Source: Argyresthia goedartella (Eukaryota > Arthropoda > Insecta > Lepidoptera > Argyresthiidae). From it: a DNA stretch of 64,000 nucleotides. Positions 56,531-64,000 of the stretch are shown here, one piece after another; position 1 is the stretch's first letter; each line of letters opens with the position of its first letter. The position numbers and the translations under genes were made by a program. The notes beneath the pieces were generated by a model that saw only the letters and a list, made by a program, of their open reading frames with translations, was not told where the DNA came from and made no database searches. The stretch spans positions 10,689,501 through 10,753,500 of the forward strand of contig OX463807.1 of NCBI GenBank assembly GCA_949825045.1, read 5' to 3'.

Positions 56531-57315
56531 ACAATAATCGCGACCATTAATGTTATGGTCCATCATTGAGATTATACTTAATAAATAGTAGTTTATGTGA
56601 CTGATACATAATGCCTAATTATGTACAGTTACATACACTAGTTTATCTACACACATATTATAAGCTCTCTTTGATGTGTTCAGGAACCGCATGTTCCACC
56701 GGCTTTGTGGCATTGATCATTGCTCTGCACTAGTTTAGCTTGTTCAGTAGTACTTCAGTAGCTTCACAGACAAACTATATCATATAAACTTATCTGAATA
56801 ATTTATCTGAATAATCGAAATTATTCAGATAAGAAATGTTTTTTTACCAAGTAGTATATCATTATGCTGATCTTGGTAAAGAGGGTTTATGATACGTGTG
56901 TAGATAAAAGCTTTAACATAGCGAAGCATGGACTTTACTGGTGACCTAGACAACATTGGTTAAAAATATATGTTTGAGGAAGTAATAATAATAATAGCAA
57001 ATTCATGGGAAATTCATCTTAATCATTTATTCATTACTATGCACTTGTCTTAGGCCCGTGCCGTAAAATAACCTCCTATAAATAGGAACAAAAAGAAAGA
57101 AATAATAATAATAATAATAATAATAATTATAATAATAATAATTTATTTGCATCATCAAAATAGATTCTATCGATAGAACTATCTTGAATCGTATATCAAC
57201 CAAACAAACCACGTGTTCATTTTTATTTTTGGTTCAGTCGTAAAATTCATGACCAGATCTTGAAGTGCGTTAAATTTCCCAGAAGCTTAATGTTGTTTCT
57301 CATGCAGATAGGTAA
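56531..57315. other. Non-coding stretch with (AAT)n microsatellite
   Basis: An (AAT)n run interrupted once lies at 57100-57143. TCTGAATAATTTATCTGAATAA near 56804-56825 and its inverse TTATTCAGATAAG near 56822-56834 form a small palindrome. No gene seen. Confidence 0.6.
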
Positions 57316-57401
57316 ATTGTACGCTGCAGACTCATAATTGTACGCTGCAAACTCATAATTGTACGCTGCAGACTCATAATTGTACGCTGCAAACTCATAA
57401 T
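57316..57401. repeat. 21-bp minisatellite, four copies
   Basis: Unit ATTGTACGCTGCARACTCATA repeated four times; the variable base alternates G, A, G, A, so the real period is a 42-bp dimer. Confidence 0.93.
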
Positions 57402-57539
57402 TGACTCGAACTTATAATGAAATTGTTGATCGTGCGTATACACCATGTGTCCAAGATATTAAGTTACGATTCAATTTAATTAAATTGTCAACATGGCTCG
57501 CAGATATATCTCATCAACATAAACATAAAGATACATACA

Positions 57540-58416
57540 CTGGCCTACAAAACTAAGTATCACACTTTTAAAATTCCAATAACTTTTTAATTACACAAGA
57601 TATACTTTCAAAATAAAAAGGACTCGAAAAATGGTTTATTTTTTTAAATTAAATTTAAATTAATTTTGCTATAAAACGTTTTTTATTTTAACCTCTGCGA
57701 ATCTGGGCCGCGAAACAGCTAGGATCCGCGGCATATTTTTAGCCCACCCGCGCGCGGCTCTTGACTGACGTATCAAGTGATTCTGTTGAAATGGTAACTC
57801 TTAGAACTATACAAATTGTAGATCTGAGTAGTAGCTAATAAAACCCTCTCTTAGTTTATGCGAAAAAAATGTCACTGTGACCTTAGTTTATTTTTGTACC
57901 GACATGAGAATCACCGACTTCTATGAAAATGTTCCCTCTCGACACAAATCTAGCCGACATAAGAAAAACATCAACAAATATACATGTTGTTTGATACCTA
58001 CGTAATCTACACAAGATAACCTTTTCAAAACAATAAAAACATTAGTGTGCTCTTATAGAAACAATTCACTATTCACCATAAAAGCTCAAAAAAGATCAGT
58101 CACCATTCGCGCGCGAGAAAAAGTGATTTTGATTTTTCCAGTCCGAATTTTTTTTTCAACGAAAGACCACAGACAAATATGTTCATGGTAGAGTTTGACT
58201 AATGCCGCATTTACACTTGCCAGCATGCCAAAATTATGCACTAAAATTGTACCAAAATACCGGTTTGTAAACACAGCGTCACCCGCGCATCAATAGATGC
58301 GCGTGGTAACCAACGGTATTTTGACTTTGCAGCTGTTGATGCGTTCGGATACAGAGAGGTATCTGTAAATTCTATAGTTTGGAAAAAAAAGTGTAGTATT
58401 TACTTAGTTTTGCATT
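57540..58416. mobile_element. Candidate mariner-type non-autonomous element
   Basis: Left end CTACAAAACTAAGTATCACA and, on the other strand from the right end, GCAAAACTAAGTAAATACTA, both continuing to ACACTTTT. The 870-bp interior has no transposase. Ends resemble Tc1/mariner termini, but flanking TA pairs are not clear. Confidence 0.5.
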
Positions 58417-58423
58417 TATGTCA

Positions 58424-58590
58424 CCGTAAGATTGTCAAAACCGTTAGTTTATAATGTAACGTTTTTTTCCCCCGTTACTTTACAAACCATCAATAAATTG
58501 TTAACTGTACCGTACTGCTTACGATATGTCGCGTTAGTTTATAACAAAACCCTTAAATTGTAAACTTGTTTTAACTTTAATTGCAAACGA
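58424..58590 (+). repeat. Dispersed repeat, copy 2
   Basis: Begins ATTTATGTCACCGTAAGATT and matches 10365-10485, including GTCAAAACC, AACGTTTTTTT and TACTGCTTAC. It adjoins the right end of the 57540-58416 element. Confidence 0.55.
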
Positions 58591-58664
58591 AATACTAGGG
58601 CAAACACTTCTCGGTTAGTAAATATAAGCCTCTGCGAACTCGTGGGAAATGCACTATTTTCTTT

Positions 58665-58735
58665 CTCTCCAGCCGGAATTCGAACCCGAGATACCTCGCT
58701 TGGTAAAGCCTATACCCGTTTAAACCCCTGCAGTC
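58665..58735 (-). repeat. tRNA-like SINE fragment
   Basis: The minus strand has GCTTTACCAAGCGAGGTATC followed by GGGTTCGAATTCC, a B-box-like sequence. It lies just 3' of the GGPPS 58765-58885 exon, in its intron. Confidence 0.45.
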
Positions 58736-58764
58736 CATTTAATCGTCGACGTGGTTAGACTTAC

Positions 58765-58885
58765 TTTTGATAGTCATCTCCTTGTATTCTTCCTCGGAGG
58801 GGCACTGGAAGTTGTCTCGCCAGTAAATTTCCATTCCCTGGCCCCGGTGCAGTTCCAGCAGCTGCTCCGTGTATACTGTAGTCGC
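58765..58885 (-). CDS. GGPPS: GGPPS first exon in window
   Basis: 121 bp between acceptor GTCTCGCAG (before 58885) and donor GTAAGT (58764-58759). Reads [40 protein letters not shown]. [16 protein letters not shown] and CPxEEEYxxM are strongly conserved in animal GGPPS and lie between the two aspartate-rich motifs. Ends in phase 1, joining the next exon to give KTGGLF. Confidence 0.95.
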
Positions 58886-59639
58886 CTGCGAGACGGTTCT
58901 AGATTATTTACTTCTTGAAATGAAATGTTTATTAATTACTTAAATCTTACGACCTGTATTATAGGCGCATACAATTAGCAAAACCTGGACATAATTCATA
59001 ACTGTAATTTTCGTTTTCTTTGGTGTATAGTATTGTAAGTTACGGTTAAAATAAAAATAATTAAACATTTTAAGTCTCCGCGTTAATGTAAAAAAAAAAA
59101 AAACAAAAAAAAAAAAACATATTTTGATTTCTAAGTGCAGGCATAATAGATAACTTTAAAAAACTACCTCTATCATGATATGACGCTTGCATCCCTTTTA
59201 AATAAATCAAAATTAAACTAAATACTCAATAGGGACTATCATTAATAAGGAAGGTTTAGTAAGTTACACATTTTCTGGCTTATCTTTCTAGAAAAAATAG
59301 ATAACTGTGATGCAACCATTAAGTATTAATAGTATAATAATTGTGTTGATAAAATATTAAATATTAAACAAATTATCTTTGAGGATTTCTAAAGTCACAA
59401 ATATTGCTAATTTTTGGAAAAGCAAAATACATAACTACTTCAAAAGTGTTTAACTTATGCCGTCAAAATATCATTAGTAATCTAAGATACAAATGAAACA
59501 AAAAATATCCGAGCTTATTAATTAATTGATATTTTTTTACTTAAGTTTTCATACGAACGTTATATCTTGCAGAATAAGGTCGTTATTTCTTTGCGACTCA
59601 ACTCTCGACCTTGCTGTGTCGCGAGTCGCGAAGATATTC

Positions 59640-59805
59640 TCGTTTTAAGCTCGTCTAAGCCGAAATGACGCGCTATTTTAAATATGCTTATTTGAGAAAA
59701 TAAATGAAGCCCCACTTCATTTATTTTGTCAAACAAGCATATTTAAAATATATCAACTATTAAGTAGAGTAGCGCGTCATTTTAGCTTAGACGAGCTCTA
59801 GTAGT
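59640..59805. repeat. 165-bp imperfect palindrome
   Basis: AAGCTCGTCTAAGCCGAAAT, GACGCGCT (59648) pairs with AGCGCGTCATTTTAGCTTAG, ACGAGCT (about 59772-59798); TTTAAATATGCTTRTTTGA and AAATAAATGAAG pair around a CCCC loop near 59712. The right arm has about 23 bp extra. Probably a foldback MITE. Confidence 0.8.
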
Positions 59806-60399
59806 CGTCTCAAGCAAGGCCGACGCAGACCGGGACGGAATGGCAAGTGATCAAAATTTTTAGACAATACCTTCCTACCCGAAAGCTAATAATTCCAGGG
59901 TTCAAAAATAAACCCAGATGCCAATATATTTGTCTACTGAGTTACCATAACCACCTTTCAAATAAGACAGCCCAAAAAGGGTTTTCATGATTATTTATTT
60001 AGGCAAAGGATTACAAATATATAAATATATATTCTCCTTATTCAGTCTGCAAGGTGAGATTCATTTACGTAAGAAATATTGAAGTTATTTATTGTCACTG
60101 GCGAGGCGTTACCTTGAGCGGTTAAAATAACATTATTTCGTTTCTTCAAAAATAAACAAACTTTAACGGAATTCAACCATCATCATTGGTAAAATCAAGA
60201 AACTTCTTTACTAATTTATGTCCTTTATTAAAGCCAAACCAAGAATATAAAAACAAAGCCATGTTGCGGAAAACCTATGAAACTATTTTCTTCAAATTGC
60301 AATACTTTTATTTAAAAAGTAATTAATGTCATCTGTCGATTGCTGTCAAAGTGGGGCGTCGATTGTGCATGGTATATTTCTTGTTTTTCCTGAGTGAAA

Positions 60400-60837
60400 A
60401 TGCCGAAAACTATTAACAGTGGCGTAAGAAAAGTTATACTCAATCTATCGAAATATTTGTCGAAGATAAAATCTGAAGGATTGGACTCTATTCCTCTGAA
60501 TAACATCACCAGCCTTGTTGTCAACATGACTGGTAGGTACGTCATATAGCATGTGCAATATGAATTGGCTAATTTGTAACTATCTATAAGGAAAATATTT
60601 TGTTGTATTTTAGGCATATCCCGATCTTCCGTAATGAAAATACAAAAAGAAGGTGGGACGTCAGTTGTATTTTCTACGCCTAAGAAAAATAAACCTAAAA
60701 CCAAGAAGAAAATCAATCTGGATGATTTGATTAGGCGTAAAATACATGAATTTTATGGTGTCCGACAAGAAGTAACAAGTTTGGAACGGCGGCTTGCAGC
60801 TCTTAAAGAATCCATAAATTTTGTTGGTGGCAGATAA
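60400..60837 (+). CDS. Two-exon helix-turn-helix protein, truncated transposase relative
   Basis: Exon 1 (60400-60532) starts at ATG 60400, MPKTINSGVRKVILNLSKYL, and ends at donor GTAGGT; exon 2 (60614-60837) follows acceptor TATTTTAG and joins in phase to give NMTGISRSSVMKIQKEG, then FSTPKKNKPKTKKKINLDD, LIRRKIHEFYGVRQEVTSLE and a stop after NFVGGR; 118 residues. GISRSSVxxI is a helix-turn-helix, and IRRKIHEFY with the Pro/Lys-rich basic stretch is, as I recall, the N-terminal part of an insect DDE_3-type transposase family whose C-terminal relic is at 33113-34098. The catalytic domain is absent here. The intact frame and splice sites are notable. It could be a decayed element or a domesticated DNA-binding remnant. 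Confidence 0.6.
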
Positions 60838-61479
60838 TCTGTACTAGATAATATTCTATACTTAGTATTGCTATATATAAAGTTATTTAGCGCCCTCAGA
60901 CCAGGTTTTTCATGTTCCTGGGTGGGCTTTACACTAAAAATTCAATTTTTTACGTGACAAACAGCCAAAATAAACTCAGAAAAAAATTGGACAAAAGTAA
61001 CTCCAGAGACAACATTGTTAACTCTAAATACAATAAAATTGCCACGAGCTAACTTTAGTCGCACTATGAGGCTTACGTTCAAAATGTACTAACCCGCCAC
61101 GTCTCGTCGCCACTCCATACGAATATCTTTTGTAAACAATTAAGATAATAGGTAAAGGAGGTATCTTATTTCCCACGGATTTCTGCCCTTCTGTGTACCT
61201 ATACAGGTACATAGAAGACCATAAATCCGTAGAAGCCTGTCTTATGAAAAAATCATCTTCTTCATCATTAGCCTGTCAAACTCTGTTGAGTCTACGGTTC
61301 CTTGCGACCGGTATCCGTTGATTTATTTTGCAGATTCTTTATTGCTTAGCTCGGACTTTGTTCTGGCGTATCTCTTAAAGGTGGTGAGGTATTCTAGACG
61401 TTCTCTGAAATGTGGTGGATAGTCTGGTGGAGTGTTCATAGCGCTTAACTCAGCTCTTAGTGTTGTAGTATTCTTAATT
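60838..61479. other. Non-coding, nothing recognised
   Basis: No supported gene or repeat between the HTH gene and the GGCTCGGCC array. Confidence 0.4.
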
Positions 61480-61890
61480 TTAACGTGGCTCGGCCGACGG
61501 CCTCAATCATTCGCACCTAAGTTATTTGTGGTACGTTTTGCTTTAGCTTGGATCAGCCTTTAGCCTCGCACATTTCTTGCATTTGGTACTACACTATTAG
61601 CACATATGGCTCGGCCATCGGCTTTGCACTATTATGTTGCATAACAAGATTTAGTAATGCATGGCTCGGCCGGCCTACGGCCTCGTGCACGATTTCATGT
61701 GGTATGTTTTCGTTTTTCTTTTCTCGGCGTTTGTTTGCGAAGTTTTTGTTATAATTAGCTCAGCCTTCGGCCTCTCATTTTTCTGTAAAATGGTGACGTG
61801 TTCATGGCACTTGACTCGCCTCTTGATGTCGTACTATTCATAGATAAAGAATGATTTGTATGAATTTTTAGCACATGGCTCGACCTACCG
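61480..61890. repeat. Degenerate tandem repeat with GGCTCGGCC motif
   Basis: GGCTCGGCCGACGGCCTC (61487), GGATCAGCCTTTAGCCTCGC (61550), GGCTCGGCCATCGGCTTTGC (61608), GGCTCGGCCGGCCTACGGCC (61662), AGCTCAGCCTTCGGCCTCTC (61758) and GGCTCGACCTACCGC (61879) recur at about 55-120 bp spacing; each is followed by a CATTT/GTGGTAC-like stretch. The units have diverged strongly. Confidence 0.6.
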
Positions 61891-64000
61891 CATTTAAATG
61901 ATAGAAAAATCAGCTGCAATTTTTATGCGTAAGCAACTCACTGACCTTTAAGAAAGTCTTAAGCCCAAATTGTACAATAAATAGGAAGAAAAAGAAATTG
62001 TGAAAATTTGGTCAGTCAGCAGACGGTTTTACAGGCTTAGAGGCAACATTTTCGAAAAGTTTCTACGCTGCGCTATATCTGCACTACAAGACACTGCTTT
62101 TTGTATGGAGCAAGAATTGTACTTGTACTTTGTAGAAAAATTGTTTCTAATAGAAATGAAAATCTGAAAACTAAAAATATTATTATATCGTTTTTGCTCT
62201 AGTATGCATAAATTACGTAAATATTTTGTGTGAAATGTAGTTTTTTAAGCAAGTTTATTTTTTTACCCCGAAGGACACTAAAATGTCGGTTTAAAAGTTG
62301 ATTGACCCCCCCTGACGCATTGATGCCTTTAATTGCTGCAATCAACGTATCATAATCAACTATATAATATTCTGTACTTTCAGACCTGTAGTAGTCTGTA
62401 GTACATTTATATATCCTATAAAATTCAAAATTTAAACAGAGTTTATTTCCATAAGAAACACATAGGTTACATTTGGAGAAATTCAAATCCTTAATTAACA
62501 CATATTTAGGTAAAGGGATATATAGAACTCAATTTGAATTCGGTTCAAACATCATAGTTACCATTTTTGCTTATCGAGATATTGAGATCAGATGAAAAAT
62601 GTGAAAAAAACGTACATGCCAATTAGGTTTCTGTTTAATTTTACTATTAAGTGATCGCATTTGAATGCACCTAAAAATTATACTAACAAGCTATTTGGTT
62701 AACTATTTTTCTTTTAGGAAAAAGGTAGGTTGTTTACGATAATTAATGATTTTTATACAATACGGTTACGGTCTCGGATTTTATAAATCATAAAGCTAAT
62801 TAATATTTGATACTTAATATTAATATCCGATAATATAATGAAAACAAAAATGAAAACGGGTTATCGAATTATGTCCAGGTTCCGTTAATTTGACGCGCCT
62901 ATTACAGGAGCCTCGGAGCATTCAACATTCGCCTCCGTGGATGAGAAATAATGGTAAACAAAACAAAACAACAATAAGTTACATAGAAATTAGATTAATA
63001 AAGATTAACATGAGATTAAAGATTGACTAAAATTACACATTTTTAGTTTAAAAAAATATAAGGACAGAAAATTAATTATGTTTATTTGTATTGTTGTGTG
63101 TAAGTAGGTGAAGTGTAATGTATGTATGATAGTATGTGGTGTGTAATGCAATTTTTGTGGAAGATTAAGAAAAATAAATTTTTCAAGCGTATTATAGCAG
63201 AATAAGGACCAGTTAGCATGAATTTAATAAATCTTGAATTTAAAATAAAACCTTTTAATTAGTTTATTATTTATACTACTTATGTATGACCGAAATTTAG
63301 ACAAGCATAACATAGACAAAATTATTAAAATTTATTTATATTACTTAGTAAGTAATATCAGATTTAATTTATTGGAACATGTAACGAATTTAGTTTATTT
63401 CTCAATACAACCAAAATATGTATTTGATATTTATGTCATCACTTCTAAAAGGAGTTCTGTGTTTGAGTAGCTTAGAGTTTTAAGCCATTTAGAGACATAC
63501 GTTGGACATATAACATGGGGAATATATTTAATGTTTAATATTTTATTAAATATAAGTTTCGTTTGTTTTTTAAATTGTCTAAACAGTAAAAAATTTAGGG
63601 GTAGCTACATTTTTTTTTTTTATGAAAAATGTTTATTTCGTTAACTATAACTTAATAATACAACTATTTGATGGGACCTCCTTTTAAGTATATAAACACC
63701 TGTGCTAGGAGGCCCCGCTCTTTCGCATGTACTACCAGCCACTAAGTTAATTACAATTAATGAAAATTACAAAATTACAAAAAATTACAAAAATAATGAA
63801 AAATTGTAATTAACCTAAGTTAATTACAATTTTTAAAAGGACTTAAGTGCATGCACATGCACATGCAAGATTTAATAAGATTTAATGTAAACAAATATCG
63901 TATGATTCGAAGAATACATGCAAATTAAGATTAGGACGACGTGCGTATGTGTGTAGGTCTTTGTAAGTATGTTATATATGTGTTTCTGTATGTATGGGAG
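61891..64000. other. AT-rich stretch without recognised genes
   Basis: A 100-codon minus-strand frame without a normal ATG start (62501-62199) encodes VDYDTLIAAIKGINASGGVN and three Cys pairs but matches no family that I know. Near 63741-63835 AAGTTAATTACAATT and AATTGTAATTAACCT pair around AATTACAAA repeats. (TGCACA)n-like GTGCATGCACATGCACATGC is at 63848-63867. Confidence 0.4.

Larger units (their letters stand above)
39550..58885 (-). other. GGPPS: GGPPS gene span (five exons in window, 5' end outside)
   Basis: Exon order on the minus strand: 58765-58885, 52475-52614, 47008-47111, 46023-46150, 39550-39654. Splice phases join cleanly (phase 1, 0, 1, 0), except for one extra base inside the third. 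The product is a cytosolic-type animal geranylgeranyl diphosphate synthase, which makes the C20 prenyl donor used for protein geranylgeranylation and other isoprenoids. The introns of 0.9 to 6.4 kb are filled with transposons. The first aspartate-rich motif and everything upstream are outside the window. Confidence 0.9.
58951..62908. mobile_element. Candidate 4-kb element bounded by about 60-bp inverted repeats
   Basis: CCTGTATTATAGGCGCATAC, AACCTGGACATAATTCATAA at 58953-59002 is matched on the other strand by CCTGTAATAGGCGCGTCAAA, AACCTGGACATAATTCGATA from 62907 back to about 62850. Inside is a two-exon helix-turn-helix gene (60400-60837). No flanking duplication could be defined, and two independent insertions of one repeat in opposite orientation remain possible. 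Confidence 0.45.

Noticed and set aside
62199..62501. 100-codon minus-strand ORF as a gene
   Set aside because: No ATG at its start, no recognised domain, AT-rich codon use like the flanks; kept only as a note.
1..64000. CRISPR arrays, operons or bacterial ribosome sites
   Set aside because: Spliced exons and eukaryotic transposons throughout; short tandem repeats lack the repeat-spacer pattern of CRISPR.

Overview
This window looks like nuclear DNA from an insect, most likely a moth or butterfly. It is AT-rich and intron-rich, has no bacterial gene organisation, and is dominated by eukaryotic transposons of the kinds common in Lepidoptera: DIRS, BEL/Pao, Ty3/gypsy, hAT, Tc1/mariner and several non-LTR elements. 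Calls rest on reading the translations and matching motifs by eye; no database search was run, so clade names are best judgements.

Host genes. Five exons on the minus strand (58765-58885, 52475-52614, 47008-47111, 46023-46150, 39550-39654) join in compatible splice phase into the C-terminal two thirds of a geranylgeranyl diphosphate synthase (GGPPS, trans-isoprenyl diphosphate synthase family), ending at a stop codon at 39550-39552. Its 5' exons must lie beyond the right edge. The third exon carries one extra A that breaks the frame. A separate GGPPS-type N-terminal exon, also on the minus strand, lies about 29 kb further downstream (10548-10702), so it must be the start of a second, tandem GGPPS-like gene that runs off the left edge. 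One tropomodulin-type exon (12797-12944, plus strand) lies between them. A small two-exon gene at 60400-60837 encodes only the helix-turn-helix end of a transposase-like protein.

Left part (1-10.3 kb). A plus-strand DIRS tyrosine-recombinase retrotransposon relic (DIRS_A) is split by a BEL/Pao element (1136-6790, target duplication GTATA) and by a truncated non-LTR element (about 7214-8150). The BEL copy has lost reverse transcriptase and RNase H but keeps a 667-codon open protease-integrase frame; its 5' LTR carries a 369-bp tandem duplication.

Middle (13.1-34.2 kb). A minus-strand hAT element (hAT_2, 13140-22358) is split by a gypsy-type LTR element (14605-19893). Next is a minus-strand DIRS element (DIRS_B, 22756-30575) split by a second hAT element (hAT_1, 25611-28416) with a perfect 8-bp target duplication GCTTAGAC. 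A mariner-like element (30626-31933) follows, then a dispersed Lepidoptera-type repeat that contains a deleted TA-flanked DDE transposon (33113-34098).

Right part (34.2-64 kb). GGPPS exons are separated by intronic repeats: a hairpin-rich tandem array (35160-36030, downstream of the gene), non-LTR elements (40390-41087; 41645-45205, itself cut by a solo LTR; 53275-54960), a third DIRS relic (48519-51560), SINE fragments, small foldback elements and minisatellites. The last 5 kb is mostly AT-rich unique-looking sequence inside a pair of roughly 60-bp inverted repeats about 4 kb apart.
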